A stretch of 64,000 bases of DNA. Source: Datnioides undecimradiatus (taxonomy: Eukaryota; Chordata; Actinopteri; Lobotiformes; Datnioididae). The stretch spans positions 3,858,501-3,922,500 of the forward strand of contig WARS01000026.1 in assembly GCA_008933995.1 (NCBI GenBank), in the 5' to 3' direction. Positions 1-14,955 of this stretch are shown in pieces. The notes beneath the pieces were generated by a model. It was not told the origin of the DNA and searched no databases. It worked only from the letters and a program-made list of their open reading frames with translations. The position numbers and the translations under genes were made by a program. Each line of letters begins with the position of its first letter. Position 1 is the stretch's first letter.

Positions 1-133
1 GACTTCTATCATATAACTGTTATAGCATTGATTATCATTCCTGTTGAGAAATTCAAACTAGTTGTACAGACTCAGTGTAATACAGCGGTTTGTTTAGTAA
101 ACATGTTAACAAAATAGGGGTAAGTTAGCATTT

Positions 134-176
134 ATATATATATATATATACACATGCACGCACGCACACACACACG
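134..176. repeat. Compound TA/CA microsatellite
   Basis: A (TA)n run is followed directly by an interrupted (CA)n run that includes two CACG units. It is a simple-sequence repeat with no coding potential. Confidence 0.85.
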
Positions 177-617
177 TGTGTCTATGTAACACACACACCT
201 GCATCTTTAAAGTTAAATATGGAACTGTTGTGCTGTCAGTTGTAAATAAAGTAGTGAGAAGATATGATATTCAGATAAAGATATTAATTTTCATAAAGTC
301 AACAGTGTTTGGTTAACCAGGAACGAAAAATTGTTTTCTGGCCAGCTACTTTACTGATTTTTCTATATAAACAAAGTAGTTTGGACAAAGAAACTGAGCA
401 ATGAATTTTATCTATCTTATCTTTACAACTCTAACACAGTAGAATAATAGGAGACATGGGGCAATAATATTCAACAATTTTTAATATTTTGCCATTTTAG
501 CAGCACGATGAGTAGAATGAGGTATTTTTACTGTACACAGGTTATAAACTGAGACAATCACGTAGAAAAATAGACATTTTACAAAAATGCAGAATTACAG
601 TAATAGGCGGATGATTA

Positions 618-623
618 TTTATT
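618..623 (-). terminator. Polyadenylation signal candidate for atxn7l2
   Basis: The plus strand reads TTTATT, which is AATAAA on the minus strand. It lies 376 bases past the main atxn7l2 stop and 84 bases past the stop of the alternative last exon. It is the first canonical signal I see in that direction. The assignment is by position only. Confidence 0.5.
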
Positions 624-706
624 CCTTTTATCTGTGCATAAAAATATGAAGACATTAACAAGTGTGGAAAGAAACATACATACACACACCAATCATATTC
701 ACACAC

Positions 707-786
707 TCATACTATGCTGGCAGCAGCTGCAGCCCGCAGCAGGCGTCTTCTCCAAGTGGTCTTTTTAAGGCTGGCCTCTTTATTGG
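707..786 (-). CDS. atxn7l2: Candidate alternative last coding exon of atxn7l2
   Basis: On the minus strand a pyrimidine-rich acceptor ending in CGCAG precedes an 80-base open segment that ends in TGA at 707-709. It needs one base from the exon before it. A strong donor (GGTGAGG) lies inside the main last exon at 1042, and leaves exactly one base over, so the splice 1043 to 786 keeps frame. This would replace the last 14 residues of the main form with a basic tail (KKTTWRRRLLR) ending in alanines and SIV. The splice signals and phase are visible; that the isoform is made is inference. Confidence 0.45.
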
Positions 787-998
787 CTGCGAAGATGAGA
801 AGTAAACAACAACTGTCACCTACAAATTCATTCATTGTTAAAAAACAAAAACACACAGTCAAGTTTAGATCACAAACATGTTCAGTGCCATTCATGTTTC
901 TTTACACTGAAAGAGAAAGATGGTCAACATCATCAAAAAACATCAATGGTATGCATGTTATAGCATGCCACAGCTACAGCAGCTGGTCTACTCACTCT

Positions 999-3900
999 TT
1001 AGGAGTCTGATCTTCTCTCCAGGCTCCATGCTAGCACCTCACCAATATTCTCTCCCTTCAAGGTGAGGACGCTGGAGCAGGAAGGGGAGGATAAGCGTTG
1101 ATATTTGGAGGTTCGGGACAGAGAGGAGCTTTGGGACACCGACTCATTGCTGCCTTTGCGCTTTGGGGCAAGACCACTGTGGTCATAGCCAAGTACTTTC
1201 TGCTGAATCCCTGGGGGCGTCCTTCTGCGGTGGGGAGAGTGGTGGAGAGGAGGACATGGCTTCTTTCCGGGTGAGAAGGTACCATTTATTGGTCTTTGAG
1301 AAGAGGGAATGCGTCGCTGGCCCTTCTCATGGAGTGGGGGGTCCCTGACATATTTGGAGGATTTGTCCTCACTGCTGTGAGATAGCTTGACAGCTTTCTG
1401 TGTTGTGCTTGCATCTTGCATAAGCTCCACCTTTGTCAACTGAGCCTTGCTGGGCTGCCCAACAGGGTTGCGCTGTCGGCTTGACCCAAGGCTCGTAGAG
1501 GTGGTGGAAGAAGGCGGTACGGTACTGAGAGTGTTGTGCAGACTGCTTTTGGTTTCCAGTTGTCCCAGAGAGGTAGACTCGAGGTTGAGGGAGCCAGTGG
1601 ATTTTGAGGGTCTGGGCCCAGTCCTGACAGGTGATCCTACAGATGGAGGTGTGATATGACGTGACCTGAGACCTGATGATACTTGAGGCATTTTCCTGTA
1701 AGTTCAAGGAAAAACATGAAGCAGAGTAGAATTCCTGTACTGTATATGAAATACAAGCAAAGCATCAAATATATTTTAGTCACCATTTTTCCAAATGTTT
1801 CTCCCTGTGATCAAACTATGTGTTTTTATGTCGGAAAATATACTTAAGTTCTTCTTAATTGACAATGCTATCAATCCTACTATCCTCTTCAGATGTTTTT
1901 TGGAATTCTTTTATCATTGTCAAAATAGTATCAGATCAGCATCTGACTTATTTAATTAGAAATGCCTTACAAAACCATAAAATGTATTAAAATGTCAGAC
2001 AAAGACGCCAGATTGAACAGCTCGTTAGTACCTTGCAGTCTGTACAGTTTCCAGTTGAAGGGCAGATGCTGGCGGGATGTCTACCAACCTTTCTCCACCT
2101 TGCACCGTGTTCAAATATGTGACTTTTTTCCTACTGTGAGTACAAAATGTTGGCACTCACTTCCACAAATGCGTGCTGACATGGTGCTCCAACATAGCAC
2201 TGAGTGCAAACCGCAGGTGATGCCAACGCCGATCGAAGGTGAAGATGCTGCATCCCAAAGTGCGGCATCCAAAAGTGCATAGCTGCAGAACAAAACACAG
2301 ACACGTGTGTGTGTGTGTGTGTGTGTGGTTAGAATTTCCACTCCTGAAAACAAAATATTTTATAGTCAAATCCAATGGCCACCTTTTCTCTAACCTCATG
2401 CATCACAAACACTCAGAATGATTTTTTTCTCTTGACACAGTATTTCTGAACAGAACTGAAGTGAGTCTACCAATCAATACAAATAATACAAATCCCAATC
2501 TACTGGCTGCCGTTGTTCCCTTGTAATGTTTCTACACTCACCCCGAGAGGTTTGGGGTGCCAGGATGCAGCAGACAGGTCTGTGGCTTCATCCTGTTCAT
2601 CGTCCTCACTCTCCTCACTTGACACCAAGCTCTGGTTGAAGGGATAGGGAGGCTGTACCTCCACTTCAACAGTGCTATCACCTTCCTCCAAGGGGAAGTT
2701 TTCTGATGGATCCCTGGGTCTGCTTTGAAGGCAAAAGAGTACAAAAAGATGATGACTGAGACTAAATTTTAAAACATTGCTGGTTCTATGTGGAAAAAAG
2801 TTACTCAGGGAGAAACACATTAACATCAAAATGGTACAATCTCAAACATTAACCATTCAAAAAAAAATTTGCATAATCAGTACAGTAATTGTTTATTTAG
2901 TCACTTGTCATGTTTGTCTCTTTCAATACCTGTTGTGTTAAATCATTACGATGCAAAATAAAAAGCTTTGTAACACAAACACGTTTAACTATTGCTATGC
3001 AGATTGTCTTTATCGTACAGGTGATCAGATGTGCATTTGGAGATCTGGAGAGCTACAACTTGCCTGTTCTACGGCACTTTGTAAAACTGTCAGTGTAACT
3101 GTTCAGCTTTCATGTAACTGTGCCCTTGTTTATCCAAGTTCATGATTTCAAATTACAACTTCATCTACAGCAAAAATTTGACATGCTGACTCAGGTGACA
3201 AAAGAGACAAAAAGATAAGTTTCATACCGGAGAATGTGACTGTTGCTGCTGAAGTTATATTTATTGCCCTGAGTTGTTGTTTTTTCTTCAAAAGCTTCCA
3301 AATGTTGATCTTTGTCTTTTGATTTGACAAGAAGCTGGTCCATATCTCGACCTGTGGAGGCTGTCCTATGCTCCGCTGCCAGCTGATCATAGATCTTCGT
3401 CCTTTCTGTTGTTTTTTGCTGCTGATGTATGGAATCAGTCTGTGTACAGAGAAGAGCACAGTGTAGGAATAAAAGGCATCACATCCCAAACAAAACAAAA
3501 AAATCTTCCAGACTTCTCCAAAGAAGAAGAGTGGTCTAAGTACAGTGCAGATTACTATCAAGTGTGTCTGGGGGAACACTAAAGTAAGCACAACATACAA
3601 AAGAGTATATGATCATAAAGTTGATCACTTCATGGCAGACGGCCCCAAGCTAAGCAATGTACTGCTGTTGACGGGGTCAGCAAGTGTATTTTAGCCTCAA
3701 AAAAGTCTAAAAAATATATCTAGTTTATGCTTGAGTTTAAGGCTGGGTCCAATATTATGTGAGACAAGCTACAAATACAGTATATAAAAACACACAACCA
3801 AATGCAGGATCACCTCAAGGCTGACACCTGGCTTAGATGATGCAACAAACAAATGAACCTTCTCTGACTGAATAGTCATATCTCTGTTAACAATGAAGAA

Positions 3901-6067
3901 CAATAATGATACTTGTAACACTGAGAGTTTACATTGCATATAAGCTCCCGGCTGCACAGCTTCTTCCTTTCTGGATATAGAGCTCTGCAGTGTTTGTTCA
4001 GGTCACATTCTTTCTCTATGGGAAAGAAAGCAAACACAGAAGTCTGTGAGCAACAGCACTGACAGTCAACATGATCTTTGCTGGCGAAGAGATTACATAC
4101 CCCCCATGTGGTCATTTTTCCAAAACATAATAATAGGCATAATGCAAATACAATATACCATTTAAAGGATAAATGTTTAAGGGTCTCTGAATGGTAGTAG
4201 AAAAGCAGAAAACTTACTGTCAATGTTTTTGTAGATCCGGCTATAGGTTCTTGTTCCCTGCAGAGGACTGTAAGACTCACTGGACTGTGCAGCTGCGGGC
4301 TTCTGCACAGACAGTCTCTCTGACATAGAGGTGGAGGAAGAACAGTGGCCAGGGGGCAGGGATCCTGAGTGCAACAGAGGAACCCTGGGACGAGGTGAGG
4401 AAGAGGTGTGATGTGGGAGAGGAGGGGTGTCCTGAGTCAACTTCTCCACTGAAGGAAAACTGGAAAAGTAAATACAGTATGTGACAGGATTCAGGTTTGT
4501 GCAAGTCCTAAAATTATAAAAATTCTGACGTTTTCTTATTGGGATCAGACTCAACAAAAAGAGTTACTGTATTTAATGTTAAAACAACAAAAAGATCAAA
4601 GAAATTCTTTTTTTTTCTCCTCCATGAAAATAAAAAACTTGATGCTGTCCCACCAATATCTGTGTTCTCACAGCTCTTGTTATTGTTCCAACAAAGCAGT
4701 TTAAAAAGGGTGCAAGACTGTGAAAAGATTGGGAAAAGGGTCGCGTTCAAGACAAAACAATCAACAAATTGGGCATCTCTGAAATCAGCAAAAGTCACAT
4801 TTCTGTTGTAATGATTAGAATAAAAAAAATTTAAAAGTACCTCACTACCCCCTTCTGTGCCTTGCTGGGCTTGTGCTGATGGGCAGGTAATGCAGCTGAG
4901 GAGAGGGCACCACCTTCAAGGCATCTGCCATCCTTCTGTCTGTCTCTGGAGAAGGAAAGATTTGGAGGAGGGCGGCCAGGGTGAGGACGCTGCTGTGGAG
5001 CCAAAGTAGAAGACTGGCCACACATTTTGGTGAGAGGACCATGGCGCTTCTCGCAGTGCTTCTCGAAGGCTTGAGGCTTCACCACCTGCCCACAGTGGCT
5101 GCACACCACCAGACAGATGTCATCATGTGCTGGGCAGTGACCATATATATGCATATCTGTAGAGGAGAAGCAGTTGACTGTAGTTGATTATATATTTATT
5201 GGTGATATTGAACCAGAATTCAGACTCAATTCAGACTTGTTGAATTTTATAAGCCTTCACCTTCTTTCCTGAGGGTCATGGTCTCAGAATGGTTCCTCCC
5301 ATTCTTGCTGCTGTCTTCAGCATTAGATCCAGCTACATGAAATGAAAAAACAGTCAACATGAAATGATGGCACGAGACATTCCTGTAGCCTTTTCCTATA
5401 AGCAGGTGTACTGAAAAATGTGGTTAGCTTTATGAGCCGTTCAGGTCAGCCCGTGCTTTACATTTGAAAGGGTTTCTCCGGGGTTTGTTCAAAAACATAA
5501 AAGTTACCCTTATAAAACTTTTTTCTTGAAATTTATCCGGTTATAAATCAACTACCAGCAACGCCCTTTGTAGCCCAGTCGCAACTGTTAGCTAGTCAGT
5601 TTTGCTGTTAGCAAAACTGGACAAATCCCTCTTAAGTACGTTAATGTTGTTGTATTTGGAGTGCATTTAGCTCACATGCTAACGCTAATATTGCATTTAT
5701 CTGTCCAAAGATGAGCAGTTTGTGCCCTTTTCTCTAGCTAGTGTTATCACTGCGTCATCAAATGCGAAAGGTACAAGTATTTAAATGTATTTTTGTCTGT
5801 TTGTTGCCAGTTAACATCCCTAGCAAACTCATCCTGCACTAGGACCCAGCGGGTCTTTTGTTTGGGTCGCTCTTTATGCCGCTCTCCGTGTATGTAACAA
5901 CAAATAAATCACAGAACACCGACACTGTGGCGTGATGGAGACCAGGTCTGAGACAGGGAGTGCGACTCACCGTCAGACGGCAAAATGTTCACCCTATCTA
6001 CCCAACAACTCCAGTTCAATCCGACAAAATCGTCGAGATTAGGATTTCGCCGATCCAAAGCGGCCAT
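999..6067 (-). CDS. atxn7l2: Ataxin-7-like protein 2, SAGA deubiquitinase-module family
   Basis: Nine exons join in frame to 672 aa: 6067-5971, 5332-5261, 5156-4841, 4459-4218, 4015-3933, 3439-3228, 2719-2542, 2282-2161, 1695-999. Human ATXN7L2 is about 720 aa. The first ATG is MAALDRRNPNLDDF. Exon 3 carries the N-terminal zinc finger (CSHCGQVVKPQAFEKHCEKRH). Exons 5-6 carry the SCA7 motif (KECDLNKHC...KKLCSRELIC, then NTDSIH). Exon 7 has an acidic stretch (SSEESEDDEQDE), exon 8 a conserved helix (ALSAMLEHHVSTHLWK), and the last exon is Ser/Pro-rich and basic. Family members anchor the deubiquitinase module of SAGA to nucleosomes in the nucleus. The SCA7 motif normally ends C-x2-H; here that position is Asp. 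The neighbouring synaptophysin-like gene has the same orientation, as for human SYPL2-ATXN7L2. Confidence 0.93.
2305..2327. repeat. GT microsatellite
   Basis: An uninterrupted (GT)n run lies in the atxn7l2 intron just before the exon at 2282-2161. On the minus strand it is a CA tract 23 bases before the acceptor, so its length could affect use of that splice site. Confidence 0.85.
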
Positions 6068-8551
6068 TGCTGCTCTTGCGCGTTCACGAGACGACACCGT
6101 CAGTTCACGCGCGTTACACCCGCGTCACAAAAGCTCGCGGCCGTGCCAAACCGTGTGACCGCGTACAGAAAAAGCCACATTGATGACTATGTTATAGACG
6201 TTCAGAAAACTGTCCTGTTCCTAATTGAACTGGTCTCTGTCTGCAAAAGTGTAACGACACATTCTGTTCATATGACTGAAGGGGAAAGGGGTGAAATAAG
6301 TCCAAGAAATGTCTAAGAAAAAATGTCCTTAATTGTCCTTCCTCTTCATAATCAAAATCCAAATTTCAGCAAAAAGTTAGATGTCATTATACAGGCCTAC
6401 ATTTTACAGTAAAGCCTCCAAAGTAAAGCCAGTGTTACTTGTTGAATACTCTCTGTTTTACTACTAGCAGATTAAATACAGACACTATATATGTTTGGTG
6501 CCGTAAATAATGTATGGTATCTTTCTTTCTTTATGCAGAAAAAGGATGGAAATTCAACATAATTCACACATCATATATCACGATAACAAACAATAATGCT
6601 ATACAATATGCTAATGTCTTTTACCTGATTAAAATTAAATCTGTGAAAAATACCAATTGCAATTTTGCAAAGCTCAAGGTGATGTTATCAGATTTCTTAT
6701 TCTGGCCAACCAAGAGACCAGGTCCCAGAGATATAAGATTAAGAGTATCTAGTCCTTCATGTCTAAGACACTGGGGAATATTAAATATTTTTAAGTCATA
6801 AAGAATTTATATTACTCACCAATCAAAATAGTAAAATTTCTGTTGATCAATAATTTGTTTCATTGTTTCAGGTTTAAAATCAAATTAAACATTCTGAGGA
6901 TGTATGCAAGTTAAACAAGTTTACAATATTTGAAGTGAGTTGAATAATAACAGGCAACATACGTATAGTTTCTACATGGTTTGGGGGTTTGTTTTAGGGA
7001 TGTTTGAGCATTAATGGATCACGCACAGATACTTCTGATTGTTTTGTGAATGTAACCTAAAACCAAACTGGATTGTTGAAGGTCAAGATGTTAATTTGAA
7101 GGCTTGTGTGTGTTTGTCAGTAGACAGTGATGCTTGGCAGACGCAGCATGTCTGCCACCTAGTGATTGTCAAACTGTATTACATGTTGCTTGGCATTGCT
7201 TGGTAAATGCAAAATCAGCACAAATGATTAAAACTTAGCTTACTGTTTATGTACCATTTTGTGAATCGTACACTCAGTGTGTGAGAGGTATCAGATCTTG
7301 TTCACCTATCTCATGATAACAACTTAACTATGTGTGCTCCGACCAGTGAAACAATCAGGCACAACAAATCAATCCAGTTCTTCTTTTTAATGATGCACAG
7401 CAATTCATGTCCACAGATTGTCTTCTTAGACTGTAACCGGAACTCCAGCCTCATCTATATGACACATTTTTCACCACAGTAGTAGGTTAGTATATATAAC
7501 TGTGAATCAAGCAAGCCTATATAAATGTAGGAAAATATGATGATGGCAGTAATAAAGACAAACAGCTTGCCTTCAATTGACACAAAGTGGAGGTAGAAGC
7601 CAGGCAAAATCAGGAGCAAAAGTATGCTGTTAATTAGTAACAGGTTAGCGATCAGTCAATTATTTAAAAAAAATGAATAGTAACTAACAAGTAGCTAAGG
7701 CTATACAACTGATGACCATTCACAGGTGTTTTCTAAGAAACTCCTTAATTTAAACATTACAAATAGTCAGGACACGTGGAAAACATACCAATTAAACAGT
7801 TTTAAATGCTCTGAATGGATACACCCATTACATTCAACATAACTGTTTAGCTGCTAGGCTACAAAAGTGAATTTAGCCTTGCACAGTGAGATAAAAAGGT
7901 CATTATAAATAATCTCATAATGGCAAATGTTTCTTTTGTTGTTTTCATTCTTATGACACTTTTTCCCTATTGTGTATTTTAGCACTGGACTAAAATTTGG
8001 TTTTGTCTGCAGTCTAGACTTGTATTATTAACAAATGCACTTCAAGTATTCGATATTGTTAAGTATTTTATAGGTTGTACACTTTATAGCCCTGAGAGTT
8101 TAAAGATGCCAATGGCAGAGGTGAAGTACTGCACAATATAGAAATACTGCTAGCTAGGTACCAGGTTAACAAATTAATGCTTCATTATGATTTATCACCA
8201 AAAAAGGCTGTACAGTCTGCAGTACCATTTGAAACAAGGGACACTTAGTTCTTAATACCTGGGTGAAAATATGTTAAAACATACAAACCGAACTTCTGTG
8301 AGAGTAACATTTGTGACTGCTATGATTTTTTAGTCATACTGATTTCACAATGAACAACTCAAGTCTTAGTTTCAGAAATGTATAATATTGCCCTAAATAT
8401 AAACCAAAAACATAGCAAAAACGGAGCAGTCAATTTTGAAAATGTAATTTTGCCTTGTTTTCAACATTATTTTCCTTTGAACAGTTAGTACCAAAATGAC
8501 TCATCAATAACACTACACATTAGACCGTTTCGAAATGAGGAAGCTGTGCAG
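6068..8551. other. Intergenic region, atxn7l2 promoter and synaptophysin-like gene 3' UTR
   Basis: No coding exon is visible. The end next to atxn7l2 (about 6050-6160) is GC-rich with several CGCG groups and is the likely promoter and 5' UTR. The right part (about 7370-8551) is probably the 3' UTR of the minus-strand synaptophysin-like gene, with a possible ATTAAA signal at 7386-7391 (TTTAAT on plus). The middle is AT-rich sequence in which I recognise nothing. Confidence 0.5.
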
Positions 8552-10546
<1,995 letters not shown>

Positions 10547-11399
10547 CGTTTGTCCGCAGAAAAAATACCGTTCGTATCGATAATAGGCCTCCTTTACTGA
10601 ATCTTTAGCAGCTCTTTCGGGGCTCCTCGGTCCTGTCAAACTTTTCTCCAACTTCAGGGAATCGTAGTAGATGACACGTGATCACTGACGTTAGGACGTC
10701 GACAGGGCGCTGCTAGTGGTAAAGTGGTGCAACTGCTCATCGCATGAAATAGTTTGATGTATGTATGAGGATACAATGGCGCAAGTATTTATAATGTTTT
10801 GATTCCTTTTGTCATTCAATTAAGTTTGATGATATTTGACAGTTACTTAGACTCTGAATTAAATTCCTGGGTGTGCCAACGTACATTGTCACTAACAATT
10901 ATTTTAAACGTAATGTACATGTATAACCTGATGTTACTGTGTAGCATGTTTCCATAAGTGCTTATTTTAATGTTTAGCAGGTTCAGCATTATATAGCACA
11001 ATCTTGTCACCCCATCTTGTACAGTGAAGCATTTATATTATTTTGGACTTCACAAGGTCATGAGCACAGGTTGGGTTTTGTGTATACAATTATATTTTTT
11101 CCTCTTTATCTGTTTTCCTCTGTTTGCTCTGTACCTATATTGAAATTGGAAGTGACAGGGTACATGCACAAAGCAAAAGAATAACAAGAATGAGAAAATA
11201 GAATGGTGAAAAACAAGTACTGCAAGTCAAGATAAACAAAGAAGAAGTATTTTCAATAAAATGAGGAATTAAAATATTAGAATATACAAAAAAGCTGAAC
11301 GTGTCTAAATATAAGGGGGGTCAGTACAGAATGTGCTGGGCTGTGCAAACTATGTTATGGAAAATGTGCAACATAAACAGACTGAATGACAGTGGAGGT

Positions 11400-11960
11400 C
11401 ATTAAAATAAAAGTCCCAGAAATATGCAATAATGTAACATGTAATGCCTTTGTGGGAGGGTGGGAGTCTGTGTTGGATGGGTGCAGGTGGGGGTGGTTGT
11501 AGGTCTGTGCCAGTTGCAGACAGGAAGAAAGATGGAGGTGTGTTTTCCTAGCCTCACATGCTGCCTCCTATCAGACAGGAAGTCTGTGATCCACCTGCAG
11601 GTGACGTCTGGCATACACAGTGATTGTGTTGAAGGCAGAGTTAAAATCTACAAACAGGATGCTGGCTTAGATTCCTGGGGAGTCTGGATACTGGAGTATG
11701 AAGAGAAGGGCCATGCTCACAGCATCATCACAGACAGTGATGGCTCTGACATGGGACAAAACCAGGCGCTAAAATGACTTCATGACTACAGAGGCCAGGG
11801 CAGCAGGTCTGTAGTCATTAAGTCCTGTGGACCTTTATTTTCTTGGGGACAAGGATGATGGAGGAGGTCTTAAAGCAGGCTGCTACATGCCATGTCTCCA
11901 GTGAGGTGGTAAATATTTGTGTGAACACCAGAGACAGTTGATAACTCTCTTAACAAGCAT
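11400..11960 (-). mobile_element. Decayed non-LTR retrotransposon (LINE), reverse transcriptase fragment
   Basis: On the minus strand, interrupted frames spell successive blocks of a fish jockey/CR1/Rex1-type reverse transcriptase. They are FKTSSIILVPKK (about 11875-11840), NDYRPAALASVVMKSF then a stop (11819-11770), a block ending ILFVDFNSAFNTI that contains the catalytic-A Asp (about 11735-11625), and CRWITDFLSDRRQHVRLGKH (about 11600-11540). Stop codons and at least one frameshift separate the blocks, so it is inactive. I see no intact end at either side. The clade is inferred from motif resemblance only. Confidence 0.75.
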
Positions 11961-14908
11961 CAAAACAAACAAACAAAATGCACTCAACTTCAGCACTACC
12001 TGTTGACACCTTGGTTTGACTGGACTTTCTTAGCACTGGTCCACATTGCTTTTCCTACTAGATCTTTGCTTGTGTGTGTGTTGTACCTCTTTTATATGTA
12101 CATCACTACGGATAAAATCACATTGCTTCAAGGAGGATGGGGAGAAAGACTCTGGCCTGGGTACCTTTTGGGGTTTCAGTCAGTAAAAGGGTCTGTTGAC
12201 ATCTCTCTCGAGGATCGTGAGAGACCCCTGTGGTGGTGGGGTTGGGGGGCCTCCGTGTTGGGAAAGCCTGCAAGTTTTTAGCTGTGAGTTTTTAGTTAAA
12301 GTGAACGCACGTTTCCCTCCGATCTGGTGTTTCACTACAGGTGTCAGAAGGTGAGGGCACCGGCACCTTTGACAAGAATGTCCAGTAAGTCAACAGCTGC
12401 AGCCAGAAAAATCAGAAATAGATCCACAGGACTTGTAGCTGTGATGTCTATGAGGTTTTCTATGGTGTAACAGCTCCTAATATTGTTAAAAGCTGCTGTG
12501 TTAACAAACAAAAAGAAACAAAACACCATCTTGGAATCAAAAACAAGTCACTATGGCCATGGTATTGCTGATATATTTGCCCAAGATATGTTAATGGTAA
12601 CAACTGAATAAACTTCACATTTAAATGAGAAAAAAATGGAGTAAAACCACTAAACATGTTGAGTAAATGCACAGTAATGGCGGTTACTTTTCACTAGAGG
12701 TCACTATTTACACACAGCACGCAAGCATTATCTAAACCAAACCTCTTTATTTAAACAAACAAAAAAGGTATGTGTTTCCCATGACTCCCATCAGTGTAGG
12801 CTGAATGCATTCAAATAATACTCTGTCCATGTAATTCCCTTTGTTTGGGTCACTGGAAATGCTCATTCTTGTGTTTGGAAAGCAGGGAAATGCACGTCCG
12901 CTTAGTTCCATATCTTAATATTTGTATCGTGTCTTAGCACATCATACAGGCAATAAATGAATACATAAAAAAAATAAAAATAAAAATGTGTGTCCTTGAT
13001 GAAATGCACAGTTCTCATCCTAGCAGAGTACATCTCTAAGGAATAAGAGTGGCTTTGTTCACCACCTTCTAATAGTTGACTGGGCTGCCATGGGGGAGGG
13101 GCTGAAACTCCATTGTACAGTCCCTTTGTGGAGGAATGCTGCTCTACAGATCAGATTGTTTGGCTTTCTGGGTGAATCTGGGAGCCATGTAAAACGAATG
13201 CGCAAAATCTAATACATATAAAAAAACTAATCCTGATGCTACAAGGCACATTTAAGCGTTGCTGAGTTGTAGATTTAATTTAAAGGTTTCAGGGAAAGCA
13301 CAGGACATTGTTTGACAGCTCTTCATTTTTGGCTGTGCTGAGATGGCTCCTTTTTTGTTTGTTGCTGGCTTGCAAACTTGTTAGACAGGTTATGCCACAT
13401 TAAGAGCTAAGTATGAGGAAACTCAAACACTCACGACTATCTCATTAGGTTCCTCCCATCGTCTATAAACAGAGTTTCAGTTATCCTGCTGACATTACAA
13501 GGTAATAATGTCCCATCCAGCTCAACTGGATTACAGAAGAGATGGCCTATAGCACGCTACAAGGGAAACCTAAAAGTTAATATTGTTATATTGTCTGGAT
13601 TACAGTTTGTGCTCAGTGGTTTGAATCTGTCCAATTAGGCCTATTGCTGCTATGGGTATACGGGGATTTCTTTTTCCTGCAACACATGACCAGAAGTCAT
13701 GGGATTGTTATGACCCACAATCCTATCACAAACTCAAATTTAATCAAGAACACAATTTGACTCATTGCAACCAACAAAATTATTAAATATAATTTAAGAA
13801 TGCAGGCAGGTTATATGCATCCACTCTAATTCATTTATAGAAGTTAAGATCACATGAAAGAAGGTTAGTTTTCTTTTTCTGTCCTGTTTTTCTTAGTTAT
13901 AATTATGTGACTTGAATATGCTGAGTGCAATCATAAGCTTATTCAGCAATGATATTCCCTCAGCTGCCTCAAAACTGCTGGGAGTGAGGATTGAGACTGG
14001 AGAGCAGAGAAATAAATTAGACAGGGCCAGTTGCATTCACTTAATGGTATTAATGTCCAGGTAATAATGGGGTTCTAACTTTGTGCCATTAAAATAGGGT
14101 CATCTGTTGCTTGTTATGGCAAATGTTATTTGCTTGCCATAAAGTGTTTTCTGGGGTTTTATAGTATGCTTGCATAAACATAGCATTTCATATATTTCAT
14201 ATCCCAAGGATTTCAATTCATTGATGATAACACTGCTCTGCTGGCAGCAAGATTACTCAGATTCAGCATGATTTAATCTCTTGTTTGAGCCTTTCAACAT
14301 CACACCAGATCCAGATGTTTAATCCCCAACCAAGTAAACTGTGGCACGAGTGTAAAGAAATGACATTTAACATATAACACATGCTACACAAGTACCACAG
14401 TATTTAACTGAAATGCCACAGAAATAAGACATAGTATTAAATAACGTGAGTTATTGTTTTTATGTGTGGATATGTTGAATATACCCCCATGAAATTTTCA
14501 CCTGTATATAAAATATAAATGAACTAATATTATTCTATGGTAGGCAGACATCCTCTTTGACTCCTGAAAACACGTTTTTGAAAACAAAGAGAAAAATAGT
14601 TTTTGAGCGATACTGGTGGGTGAATTGATGGACCCGAGCCAGTTCATTATAATACAGCATTAAGGTGCAACCCCATTGTTAGTACTGTGTATTGTAATAT
14701 GGCTGTTAACCTTAAATCGTACCTTTGTTTTATTAAAGAATAAATACCTCCAAAATGCAGATAATAATAAGCAAAATGTGTTTTTTTCAGTTTTAAATTA
14801 ACTTCTGTTTGGATGAAATTACATTATAGTATTGGTCAACCGACCTAGACAAGCTTTGACATCTAGTTACGCTGCCTCTATGTTTGACCCCGCCTTTTCA
14901 GGATTGAA

Positions 14909-14955
14909 CCAATCAAAATAGCGGAAAGGGGGACCAGAATAAAAGAGCAGCCAAT
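14909..14955 (+). promoter_or_regulatory. sort1 promoter with two CCAAT boxes
   Basis: CCAAT occurs at 14909-14913 and 14951-14955 in plus orientation, with an AT-rich GAATAAAAG between them. They are about 400 bases before the sort1 start codon, and the sequence between is GC-richer and contains CG dinucleotides. They are probable NF-Y sites. The transcription start is not visible from sequence alone. Confidence 0.5.

Larger units (their letters stand above)
1..706. other. Region downstream of atxn7l2 (3' UTR and flank)
   Basis: There is no coding exon here. On the minus strand it follows the atxn7l2 stop codons and probably holds the 3' UTR, with a polyadenylation signal at 618-623. A TA tract (about 134-150) runs into a CA tract (about 151-176). 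The rest is AT-rich sequence in which I recognise nothing. Confidence 0.6.
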
